Positions 16,140-23,953 of a stretch of DNA of 32,345 nt are shown one piece after another (position 1 is the first letter of the stretch; every line of letters starts with the position of its first letter). Both the position numbers and the translations under genes were made by a program. Location: the NCBI GenBank assembly GCA_030532905.1, contig JAUNKE010000026.1, positions 1 through 32,345 of the forward strand, given 5' to 3'. Origin of the DNA: Peptostreptococcaceae bacterium (lineage in GTDB: Bacteria; Bacillota; Clostridia; Peptostreptococcales; Filifactoraceae). The notes under the pieces are model-generated. The model was not told the origin of the DNA, did no database searches, and worked only from the letters and a program-made list of their open reading frames with translations.

Positions 16140-17123
16140 TTATTTTATCAAACTTACCTTCTTTTTATCTGCATCCAACTCTACCATCGCTCCAATTGGC
16201 ATTGTGAGCATCGGATGGGTATGACAACAGTCAAACTCTGCTAGAACAGGGAAACTTACTTCTCCCATAACTTCTTTTAGAATCTCGTAAGGTTTTTTAC
16301 CGGTTTCAAGATCATTAAACTTCTCATGTTTTCCCAAAATTAGTCCACCGATTTTATCAAATACACCACTGCATTTTAGTAAGGCAAAACTTCTTTCGAT
16401 GGTTGCCGCATCCTTTAGGGAATCTTCAACCAATAAAATATCTCCTTGTTGAATAGTTGGCATATATTCGGTATTCCAAATTCCCTGCATGGTATTGAGA
16501 TTGCCACCAATTAGCCTCCCTATGAATTTTCCACCATTTACCGTAACTAATTGATTTGCCTTCCCGTTTTTTCCTCTCGCTTGCTCTTCCCAAGGAATGT
16601 ACTCCTCCGTCCATTGATTTGGAGTTTTAAATAAATATGGTAGTTCTAAATTTTTTCCCAAAACATCCTCAAAATATTCGAATGTTTCCTCTACAAAAGG
16701 CGGAAATTCTCCAAAAGACGCTACCATTGCCGGTCCATAATAAGTAGGAATCCCCGTTTTCGCATATATCGCCAACAAAATAGCAGTCATGTCTGAATAA
16801 CCAATAACAATTTTAGGATATTTTCTAAAATACTCATAGTCAATATATGGCAACAATGAGTTTGAATTCATTCCACCGATTGCGGACATGATACATTTTA
16901 CTTCTGAATCATACAACAGTTCGTTTAGTTCTTCAGCTCTTTCTTTTATGCTACCGGAACGATAACCGTCACTTTTTCCTGTTAATTTTCCTTCTTTAAC
17001 CTGAAACCCTTTACTACGAAGAAATTCTTTGGCTCTTTCGTACCTTTTCTTGGCATAAACCGTCGCTGGTGAAGAAGGTGAAAAAACTGCAATGGTATCG
17101 CCTTTGTTTAGTTTTAAAAACAT
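16140..17123 (-). CDS. S66 family peptidase: LD-carboxypeptidase / MccF-like
   Basis: A 327-aa serine peptidase of family S66. Members either trim the terminal D-amino acid from murein tetrapeptides or, as MccF, cleave microcin C-type acyl-adenylates to give immunity. The triad is visible: Ser110 in GYSD (108-111), Glu233 in LLVED, and His301 in FDCCHTHP. The nucleophile elbow follows MSAIGG near 80. It lacks a signal peptide, so it acts in the cytosol. ATG 17123 has AGGAGA upstream. It sits at the right end of the accessory island with its own intergenic region, and its AT-rich codon use differs from the flanking operons. The sequence alone does not separate the two roles. Confidence 0.88.
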   Translation of the reverse strand: MFLKLNKGDTIAVFSPSSPATVYAKKRYERAKEFLRSKGFQVKEGKLTGKSDGYRSGSIKERAEELNELLYDSEVKCIMSAIGGMNSNSLLPYIDYEYFRKYPKIVIGYSDMTAILLAIYAKTGIPTYYGPAMVASFGEFPPFVEETFEYFEDVLGKNLELPYLFKTPNQWTEEYIPWEEQARGKNGKANQLVTVNGGKFIGRLIGGNLNTMQGIWNTEYMPTIQQGDILLVEDSLKDAATIERSFALLKCSGVFDKIGGLILGKHEKFNDLETGKKPYEILKEVMGEVSFPVLAEFDCCHTHPMLTMPIGAMVELDADKKKVSLIK

Positions 17124-17155
17124 AGTTTCTCCTGAATATCTTATACTGCTAATTG

Positions 17156-17284
17156 CTAATTGTCACTTACATTTTCCAAATAGTCTCCACCGAAAACGAT
17201 GGAAAGCCTTGCAAAAGATTTGCTTAAATTCAATAATATCCTCTCAAACCTACTCCTCCGAATTTTAGCACCATAATTTTGTGC
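17156..17284 (-). pseudogene. Possible orphan C-terminal gene remnant (42 codons)
   Basis: On the reverse strand a 42-codon open stretch follows a TGA (17287-17285) and ends in TAG. It includes YGAKIRRSRFERILLNL and SFARLSIVFGGDYLENVSDN. It has no start codon or ribosome binding site, and its composition looks protein-like. It ends 32 nt before the LD-carboxypeptidase ATG. I cannot name the parent gene, and it may be chance. Confidence 0.3.
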
Positions 17285-17370
17285 TCAAAAATTCAAATAC
17301 ATCTGTTATATATATTTTTTTGCAATCTGTTGTCCTCATACAAAATTTTGTAAGATTCTGCGGCAAAAAT

Positions 17371-18510
17371 TTATTCTTCGGTAGGATTTTTCGGCGGTTT
17401 GGGTCCGACAAAGGAATAAATATTGGATTTGAGTGCACCGTTGTAGATTTTTCTTTTTTTGCTCGCCTTCATTTTCAGAAGTTCTTCGGTTTCGTTCAGG
17501 CTCGTGATAAGATAAAAACTCCATGTCGGCATCCCTCGAAACACGCGTCCCAATTCCTTATACAATTTTTGTACCTGCTCTTTTTCGCCCATGCGCTCAC
17601 CATAGGGCGGATTGCTGATAACGAATCCGTATTCTTTTTTCGTATTGAGTTTGCGAGCGTCTTTAACTTTAAACTCGATGAGATGTTCGACACCCGCAAG
17701 CTCGGCATTGGCTTTTGCAAGCTCAATCATCGCCGGCTCTTTGTCGAAAGCATAAATTTTGAATTCCTCGTCGCTTTCGTTTTCAATCGCTTCTTTACGA
17801 GCCTTCGTCCAAGCGGATGACGGAATAAAAGAAAGCTGCTCACCCGCAAAATTTCGATTGACGCCCGGCATGATATTGGCGCCGAGCATCGCCGCTTCAA
17901 TCGCAATCGTTCCCGAGCCGCACATCGGGTCAACCAAGATTCGATTTGCTCGCCAAGGACTGAGCATTACCATATAGGCTGCGATGGTCTCCCGAAGAGG
18001 CGCCTCGCCCGAAAGCTCGCGGTACCCTCTTTTATGCAATGCCGCTCCGCTCGTGTCAAAGCTCAGCTCAACGATGTCCTTGTTGATGAAGATATGAATA
18101 TTGTGCTCACCCAATGTTTCTTGAAACCAATCGACTTTATACACTTTTTTCAATCGCTCGACGATGGATTTTTTGACGATGGATTGAATATCCGGCGCCG
18201 ATACCAATTTGCTGTTGATGGAGCGCACTTTGGCAACGGAGAATTTGGCATCCGCTCCCAGAAAATTTTCAAAAGGAAGCTTCGCCACTTCATCAAAGAG
18301 CTCGGTAAAAGTTTTGGCGGAGAATTCGCCAACTTTGATAAGCACACGCTCCGCACATCGAAGGCAGATGTTGGCTTTGGCAATTCCGTCGGCATCCGTG
18401 GCGAAGGTCACTCTGCCATCGCTTACCTTGATGACTTGAAATCCCAAATTTTTCAGCTCAAACGAAACGGTGCTCTCCATTCCGAAAAGACATACTGCTA
18501 TCGCTTCCAT
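17371..18510 (-). CDS. THUMP-domain RNA guanine-N2 methyltransferase (RlmL N-terminal/YpsC type)
   Basis: A 379-aa SAM-dependent RNA methyltransferase of the RlmL/Trm14 class, expected to form m2G in 23S rRNA. Residues about 45-155 form the THUMP RNA-binding domain. The Rossmann methyltransferase domain has DPMCGSGT at 194-201 and the catalytic NPPYG at 300-304. The length fits the shorter Bacillota form without the second RlmK-like domain. Its ATG overlaps the upstream stop by one base (TAATG). It is the last gene of the 12-gene run. I found no strong terminator after it, only the palindrome ACAAAATTTTGT. Confidence 0.9.
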   Translation of the reverse strand: MEAIAVCLFGMESTVSFELKNLGFQVIKVSDGRVTFATDADGIAKANICLRCAERVLIKVGEFSAKTFTELFDEVAKLPFENFLGADAKFSVAKVRSINSKLVSAPDIQSIVKKSIVERLKKVYKVDWFQETLGEHNIHIFINKDIVELSFDTSGAALHKRGYRELSGEAPLRETIAAYMVMLSPWRANRILVDPMCGSGTIAIEAAMLGANIMPGVNRNFAGEQLSFIPSSAWTKARKEAIENESDEEFKIYAFDKEPAMIELAKANAELAGVEHLIEFKVKDARKLNTKKEYGFVISNPPYGERMGEKEQVQKLYKELGRVFRGMPTWSFYLITSLNETEELLKMKASKKRKIYNGALKSNIYSFVGPKPPKNPTEE

Positions 18511-19187
18511 TATTCCACCTCATATTCCATTTTTATCTTGCGAGCTCCCATCGCTTTTGCCAAACGATTGACTTCATCAAAAATAAAAATCAGTTTTGGT
18601 ATATCGCCGCGCTCTGCAAAAACAATCAGCTCCCCTTCGCTATTCATCATTTTGTGTATGACGATATTGCTTTTGGCAAACAGATTTTTTAACTCTTGCT
18701 CCGGATTTTCGTTTGACGAAGTTTTATCGGCGACAAGATTTTTCTTTTGTTTTTCGGAAGAATCCGCTGACGAAAATTTACGCTCAATGATTTCACCCGT
18801 ATCCAGCGCCTCGTTGACCAATCGGTCGGCGTCCTTATTTTTTTCTCGCGGCACATGCTCCACCGAAAATTTTTCAAGCGATTTGATTTCCATTATTATA
18901 TCCGCATAAATCGGCAGCAGCTCCGCGCTTTTTACTTTGTATGCACCGTTCAGCTGTCTTTCGACGAGCTGGCTGTCCAAGAATAATTGAATCTGCGTAT
19001 AACCGAGAGCTTTCGCAGTTTTAATCGACTGCAAAACCGCTTGGTATTCCGCAATATTGTTGGTCGCTGTTCCAATCGGCGCACCGTATTCCAAAATTTT
19101 GTCGCCATCTTCCCAAATGACGAAGCCGATGGCGGATTCGCCGGGATTTCCTCGAGAGCCGCCATCCGAATAAATCATTGTTTTCAT
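18510..19187 (-). CDS. Ribonuclease HI-family protein with extra C-terminal domain
   Basis: The 225-aa protein begins with an RNase HI fold: YSDGGSRGNPG (Asp8), NNIAEYQAV (Glu47), LFLDSQLV (Asp71) and KNKDADRLVNEA (Asp119), so all four catalytic acids are present. It should cut the RNA strand of RNA-DNA hybrids. After a charged linker near 135-155, residues 156-225 form an additional alpha/beta segment (ELKNLFAKSNIVIHKMMN... to KIKMEYEVE) that I do not recognise. I chose ATG 19187, with AGGAG upstream that overlaps the stop of the Nif3-like gene; ATG 19205 has no such site. Confidence 0.87.
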   Translation of the reverse strand: MKTMIYSDGGSRGNPGESAIGFVIWEDGDKILEYGAPIGTATNNIAEYQAVLQSIKTAKALGYTQIQLFLDSQLVERQLNGAYKVKSAELLPIYADIIMEIKSLEKFSVEHVPREKNKDADRLVNEALDTGEIIERKFSSADSSEKQKKNLVADKTSSNENPEQELKNLFAKSNIVIHKMMNSEGELIVFAERGDIPKLIFIFDEVNRLAKAMGARKIKMEYEVE

Positions 19188-19195
19188 CTTCACTC

Positions 19196-19975
19196 CTACA
19201 TCCACACAAATGGACTTTCTTCACTTTCCGCAACTTCCAATCGAATGGATTTCAATTCGGGAATTTCATTTTGTATAAAGGATTTCATCGCCTGTGCAAA
19301 AATCTGCTCCGTTTCAAAATGCCCGACATCGATAACGCAGATACCGCGCGCTTTGAAATCCATCGCCTGATGATATTTGATATCGCCGGTGATAAAGGCA
19401 TCCGCGCCGAGACGATGCGCAAGCTCCGCATAATCGCCTCCCGCCCCGGTCACTACGCCGACTTTGGCAATTCGCTCCCTTGCACCAATCAGACGAATGG
19501 CTTTGAGATGAAGCTTGTTCTTAATTTTTTCAACAAATTCCGCAAGCGGCTGCGGCTCAATGTCGAAGATTCGTAAAAATTCTTCCGCCTGCTCATTCTC
19601 GGAATGAACTTCAATGTGATTCGCGTCCATAATTTCTGCAAAATAGTCGTTCAATCCGCGATGAATCGCATCAAAATTCGTATGCGCCGCATAAAAAGGA
19701 ATTCCTTTTTCAATCAGACGATATATCAAATTGTCATCGTTCTCGCTGACGATTCGCTTGACGCCTGAAAAAATAAGCGGGTGATGCGCAAGGATCATAT
19801 CGCATTTTTTAGCCAAGGCTTCTTCAAAAACCTTGTCCGTCAATTCCAAAGTGAGCAAAACGGATTCGACTTCTCTGTTCTTATCCCCGATCAGCAATCC
19901 GACATTGTCCCAAGACTCCGCAATTTCGGATTGTAATTTGTTGTCCAAAATTTTTTCAATCTCTTTTAATTTCAT
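19196..19975 (-). CDS. Nif3-like dinuclear metal-centre hexameric protein
   Basis: A 259-aa member of the Nif3/YqfO family, sometimes annotated as GTP cyclohydrolase 1 type 2; the cellular role is unsettled. Metal-binding signatures are WDNVGLLIGD near residue 22, LAHHPLIF near 62, AHTNFDA near 97, GDIKYHQA near 216 and VGHFETE near 236. It lacks the long PII-like insertion seen in B. subtilis YqfO. The ATG overlaps trmK by 4 nt (ATGA). The trmK-Nif3 pairing is widespread in Bacillota. Confidence 0.92.
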   Translation of the reverse strand: MKLKEIEKILDNKLQSEIAESWDNVGLLIGDKNREVESVLLTLELTDKVFEEALAKKCDMILAHHPLIFSGVKRIVSENDDNLIYRLIEKGIPFYAAHTNFDAIHRGLNDYFAEIMDANHIEVHSENEQAEEFLRIFDIEPQPLAEFVEKIKNKLHLKAIRLIGARERIAKVGVVTGAGGDYAELAHRLGADAFITGDIKYHQAMDFKARGICVIDVGHFETEQIFAQAMKSFIQNEIPELKSIRLEVAESEESPFVWM

Positions 19976-20667
19976 AGGCTCTCCAAAATCGTATCAAGTT
20001 GCGCCATCTGCTTCTTTCGCTCGTCGATGATGCTCGCCATATCTTCGGCATCGGAGGAAAGCAAATGCGCTATTATTTTTTCCAGTTCCTTTTTTTTGCC
20101 AAGCAACAACTGACGATACCAATCTTTTTCCTGCGCGGAAAGATGATGCTTGCTCTTGCCGAACAACAATTCCATTTCATTGTACTCCTCGGACTCTCCG
20201 AATCCGGCTACGATGATTTGGTAGATTCGATTCTCTTCCGCCAAAGCCTCACGCTCGATAAAATATCCGTTTTTCAAAAGATAATTGCGCAGGGCTTCCG
20301 GATTCTGCATCGGTTGAAGGATGAGTTTCGGCTCGGTTTCTACTAAAAGTGTTTTATCTTCTTCCAAAATCTTGGCAATCAAGTGACCGCCCATGCCCGC
20401 AATCACAATGCAGTCGATGCCGTCTTTTTCTTCGATGACGGACAATCCGGAGCCGACTCGGGATTGCAAGCGATGCTCCATCTTTTGCTCTTTGATTAAA
20501 TCCTGCGCTTTCTGCAGGGATTCCCGACTGACATCCGAGACGATGCCGCAAGCGATTTTAGCCGACTGCGCCAAGTACATCGGCAGATAGCCATGGTCGG
20601 TTCCGACATCCAAAACTTTTGCGCCCGTCGGCACAAGCTCCGCAATTTTTTTTAATCTCTTATCCAT
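19972..20667 (-). CDS. trmK: tRNA (adenine(22)-N(1))-methyltransferase
   Basis: It methylates A22 in the D-arm of certain tRNAs. From the chosen start it is 231 aa. The SAM-binding motif VLDVGTDHGYLPMYLA is near residue 23. IAGMGGHLIAKIL near 91 is family-specific, and LQPMQNPEALR near 117 is also typical. A helical C-terminal tail (KELEKIIAHLL) follows. ATG 20667 with a weak GGATAG upstream is preferred over GTG 20682, which touches the ABC-F stop. The close pairing with the Nif3-like gene supports the call. Confidence 0.91.
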   Translation of the reverse strand: MDKRLKKIAELVPTGAKVLDVGTDHGYLPMYLAQSAKIACGIVSDVSRESLQKAQDLIKEQKMEHRLQSRVGSGLSVIEEKDGIDCIVIAGMGGHLIAKILEEDKTLLVETEPKLILQPMQNPEALRNYLLKNGYFIEREALAEENRIYQIIVAGFGESEEYNEMELLFGKSKHHLSAQEKDWYRQLLLGKKKELEKIIAHLLSSDAEDMASIIDERKKQMAQLDTILESL

Positions 20668-20681
20668 TTTTCTATCCGTCA

Positions 20682-22238
20682 CTAGATGATTTTGTTTGTC
20701 CAATCTTCAATATTCCACACTTCATCGACGATGTCCATATAGAAATCCGGCTCATGCGAAACGAGCACGACCGTTCCTTTGAATTCGGCAATCGCGCGTT
20801 TGAGCTCGTCTTTCGCTTCCACATCGAGATGGTTGGTCGGCTCATCGAGCACCAAAAAATTATTTTCTTTCAAAATGACCTTGCACAAACGCACTTTGGC
20901 ATTTTCTCCACCGGACAGTACCATCATTTGACTGGTGATATGCTCGCCGGTCAATCCGCAGCGCGCAAGCTCGGTTCGTACTTCGTGATTGGTCAGATGC
21001 GGATAGGCGTTCCACACTTCGTCCAACGCGGTGTTGCGATTTTTCTTGCTGTCCTCCTGCTCAAAAAATCCGTATTCCACATGCTGACCCAAGCTGATTT
21101 TGCCTTCCAAAGGTTTGATAATGCCGAGCATGGTTTTAAGCAGCGTCGATTTTCCGATTCCGTTGACTCCTTTGATGGCGATTTTTTTATTTCTCTCCAC
21201 CACAAAGGAAACTTTCTTCGTAAGCGGCTCGGAATAACCGATGACGATATCTTCCGCTTCGACAACGAATTTGGACGGCGTCTTTCCTTCTTTGAATTGG
21301 AAGATGGGTTTGATTTTTTCTTTAGGCTTTTCAATCATCTCCATCTTTTCGAGCTGCTTCATTCTACTTTTTGCACGACCCGTCGTTGAAATACGCGCCT
21401 TGTTTCTCGCGATAAAGTCTTCCAATCGCTCCACTTCTTTTTGTTGTTTTTCATATGCTTGCTCATGCTGTCTTTTCTTGAGCTCGTACAATCGTTGAAA
21501 CTCGTCGTAATTTCCGACATATCTCGTGAGCGAGCCGTCTTCCACATGATAGATGATATTCGTGACCGCATTGATGAAGGGAACATCATGCGAAATCAAA
21601 ATAAAGGCATTCTCGTAGTTGTTCAGATATCGCTTGAGCCATTCGATATGCTCAAAGTCCAAGTAGTTGGTCGGCTCGTCGAGCAGAAGGATGGTCGGAT
21701 TTTTGAGCAGCAATTTGGTGAGCAGAACCTTCGTACGCTGGCCGCCGCTGAGCTCGTTGACGAGCGAATCCAATCCGATATCTTTCAATCCCAAACCGCC
21801 CGCAACTTCTTCGATTTTGGAATCGATGATATAAAATCCGCCCTCGTCCAAAATCCCTTGAATTTCCGCCGCATCATTCATCATCTTTTCCATTTCGGAA
21901 TCGTCCGCATCCGCCATTTTTTCATAGAGCGCAAGCATCTCTTTTTCAAGCTCATACATGTGCTCGAATGCCGAGCGCAGATTGTCGCGAATCGTCGTTC
22001 CATCCACTAAGGACGAATTTTGATCCAAATAGCCGACACTCACATGATTCGACCAGGACACTTCACCTTGGTCGGGCATCAAATCGCCGGTGATTATGTT
22101 CATAAAAGTGGATTTCCCTTCGCCGTTGGCGCCAATGAGCGCCACATGCTCTCCTTTGAGCAAACGAAAGGAAACATCATCCAAAATTCCACGCGAACCG
22201 AATCCGTGGGTTACATTTTTTACAACTAAAACACTCAT
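20682..22238 (-). CDS. ABC-F family ATPase (YkpA/YbiT-like)
   Basis: A 518-aa soluble protein with two ABC domains and no membrane segments, so it is a ribosome-associated ABC-F factor. The first domain has GANGEGKST (36-44), LSGGQRTKV and LLLDEPTNYLD. The charged interdomain linker is near 245-330. The second domain has GVNGIGKST, LSGGENAKV and LVLDEPTNHLD. It most resembles the housekeeping YkpA/YbiT type rather than antibiotic-resistance types, but that assignment is tentative. GGAGAG precedes the ATG. It sits between hpt and trmK. Confidence 0.9.
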   Translation of the reverse strand: MSVLVVKNVTHGFGSRGILDDVSFRLLKGEHVALIGANGEGKSTFMNIITGDLMPDQGEVSWSNHVSVGYLDQNSSLVDGTTIRDNLRSAFEHMYELEKEMLALYEKMADADDSEMEKMMNDAAEIQGILDEGGFYIIDSKIEEVAGGLGLKDIGLDSLVNELSGGQRTKVLLTKLLLKNPTILLLDEPTNYLDFEHIEWLKRYLNNYENAFILISHDVPFINAVTNIIYHVEDGSLTRYVGNYDEFQRLYELKKRQHEQAYEKQQKEVERLEDFIARNKARISTTGRAKSRMKQLEKMEMIEKPKEKIKPIFQFKEGKTPSKFVVEAEDIVIGYSEPLTKKVSFVVERNKKIAIKGVNGIGKSTLLKTMLGIIKPLEGKISLGQHVEYGFFEQEDSKKNRNTALDEVWNAYPHLTNHEVRTELARCGLTGEHITSQMMVLSGGENAKVRLCKVILKENNFLVLDEPTNHLDVEAKDELKRAIAEFKGTVVLVSHEPDFYMDIVDEVWNIEDWTNKII

Positions 22239-22247
22239 TCTTCTCTC

Positions 22248-22769
22248 CTACTCCTCCACATACGCGATATATGGAAGATTTCTGTATTTTTCTCCACAGT
22301 CGATGCCGTAGCCGACGACGAATTTGCTCGGAATCGTAAATCCGATGAAGTCCGGTACGATATCGCAGGTTCTTTTTTCCACTTTATCTAACAAAGTACA
22401 AATCTTGAACTGTTTGCATCCTCGACGCTGAAAATAGTCTTTGAGATATTGCAGCGTCAATCCCGTATCGATGATGTCTTCCACAATCAATACATTTTTC
22501 CCTTCGACAAAGACATCGACATCCTTGATGATTTTTACAATGCCGGAGCTTTTGGTTTCCATTCCGTAGCTGGACACAATCATAAAGTCCAAAATGACAT
22601 CATTTTTGATTTCACGAATCAAGTCCATCGTGAACACGCTCGCACCTTTGAGAATACAAATCACGACAATATCTTCATCGCCAAAGTGATTTTCAATTTC
22701 TTCGGCAAGTTCTTTTACTTTTTCCGCTATCTCTTCTTTGGACAGCATGATACCTGCAATATTTATCAT
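22248..22769 (-). CDS. hpt: Hypoxanthine phosphoribosyltransferase
   Basis: A purine salvage enzyme joining hypoxanthine (or guanine) to PRPP. The 173-aa protein shows the PRPP-binding motif VLIVEDIIDTGLTL near residue 96, the flexible-loop segment VSSYGMET near 66 and the C-terminal base-binding FVVGYGID near 152. I chose ATG 22769 with GGAGG upstream and an ATGA overlap with the DUF4364 gene; longer starts would add an unrelated N-terminal extension. Length is typical. Confidence 0.94.
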   Translation of the reverse strand: MINIAGIMLSKEEIAEKVKELAEEIENHFGDEDIVVICILKGASVFTMDLIREIKNDVILDFMIVSSYGMETKSSGIVKIIKDVDVFVEGKNVLIVEDIIDTGLTLQYLKDYFQRRGCKQFKICTLLDKVEKRTCDIVPDFIGFTIPSKFVVGYGIDCGEKYRNLPYIAYVEE

Positions 22770-23305
22770 TTTTCCTCCGTTTTGTTTGAAATCATTAAAT
22801 TCATCAGTTGAATATACATTTTTGACGGATTGTTGTTCCAATTATCGATGATGTCCTGACACATTTTTTTGCTCGGCACTTCGACGCTTAGGGACAGAAG
22901 CGAGCTTTTATTTTCCAAAATCTCAATATCGACCTGATATCTCGATTCGCCGATTTTTTTGAAATTCGTATAGATGTCCTGATATTTGGTCAGCTCGTCA
23001 AAATGCTCGTCGATATATTTTTTTATCAGCTTTTTCTCACTGCCCATCATCTTGCTTGAAAAATACTCCAGAGAATTTTTGCCATGCTCGGTGACGGTAT
23101 AATACGGTTTTTCCAAGATGATATGTTTTTGAATAAAACTCGAATTTTCCAATTCCATCATATATTGTTTGAATGAAAAATACTCCATCAGTTCGTTTTC
23201 CATCATCCCATGCTCAATGCTCAATTCCGAAATGGGCTCGCCGATGCTGTCCAAAAAGAACAGGATATTGAGTTTGTCCTTCGCCATTGTATTTTTTCCG
23301 GACAC
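22766..23305 (-). CDS. DUF4364 family protein (probable winged-helix regulator)
   Basis: A 179-aa cytosolic protein matching the clostridial DUF4364 pattern from memory. The N-terminus (KDKLNILFFLDSIGEPIS) and a recognition-helix-like stretch with ELENSSFIQK and PYYTVTEHGK suggest a winged-helix fold. A C-terminal alpha/beta part follows. The start is probably GTG 23305, 5 nt after AGGAGG. An upstream GTG overlaps that site, and ATG 23287 is too far. No target genes can be deduced. Confidence 0.8.
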   Translation of the reverse strand: MSGKNTMAKDKLNILFFLDSIGEPISELSIEHGMMENELMEYFSFKQYMMELENSSFIQKHIILEKPYYTVTEHGKNSLEYFSSKMMGSEKKLIKKYIDEHFDELTKYQDIYTNFKKIGESRYQVDIEILENKSSLLSLSVEVPSKKMCQDIIDNWNNNPSKMYIQLMNLMISNKTEEK

Positions 23306-23314
23306 AGACACCTC

Positions 23315-23932
23315 CTAAAGTCTTAAGTTCACCAAGAGAGCAATGGTGACCGCCACATTGATTAAAAAGTAATAGATTCCGACATAGCGGTCTTTTCGAT
23401 ACTCCTCTTTTTTACCGTATTCGCGAATATCCGCATGGAGCTCATCGATGGGAACCATCGAGCTGATGGAATCATATTTTACGATGATGACCTTCTTTGA
23501 AAAAAATCCGGCGACGGATGTGATGCTCGCCTCTCCGTTGCCTACATAAATCGTCGGCTGTCGATAATAGGATTCCAAACCTCTCTTGCGAAAAATTTCT
23601 TTGGTGATATCATAAAAATTTTCCCAAGTCAAATTATACATAATATAATTGTTGTTTCGTACAATCGCAATGAGAATGACATACAAAACCACCCCGAAAT
23701 AAAATAAATCGACAATCTCATAGCCGTATTTGCTGTTGAATTTAATCGATGCGCTGATCGGCTCGACGATGAGCGCGCTGAAATAAATCGCTCCGGTAAT
23801 AAACAGATTGTCATAATAGATTTTTTTGACAAAAAAGCTGTAACTCACATAAGCGATATTGGCAATGAGCAAAGCGATTGCCGCATAGTTGAATATGCGT
23901 CCGATACCGATATCCCAAATTTGCTCAATCAT
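23315..23932 (-). CDS. Membrane protein of unknown function, 205 aa
   Basis: I do not recognise this protein. Likely membrane helices lie at about 13-34, 41-62, 71-90 and 183-203. Between the third and fourth is a soluble domain of about 90 residues (ENFYDITKEIFRKRGLESYYRQ... to ELHADIREYGKKEE). The beta-strand stretch TIYVGNGEASITSV looks PH-like, but this is an impression only. GGAGGG precedes ATG 23932. It lies 21 nt after the histidine kinase gene, so it may belong to that signalling unit. Confidence 0.72.
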   Translation of the reverse strand: MIEQIWDIGIGRIFNYAAIALLIANIAYVSYSFFVKKIYYDNLFITGAIYFSALIVEPISASIKFNSKYGYEIVDLFYFGVVLYVILIAIVRNNNYIMYNLTWENFYDITKEIFRKRGLESYYRQPTIYVGNGEASITSVAGFFSKKVIIVKYDSISSMVPIDELHADIREYGKKEEYRKDRYVGIYYFLINVAVTIALLVNLRL

Positions 23933-23953
23933 AAGCCCTCCATTTCCGAATAC

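Noticed and set aside
17260..17292. Hairpin AGCAC/GTGCT with AT flanks as terminator of the 12-gene operon
   Set aside because: The stem is short with a bulge and lacks a downstream U-run.
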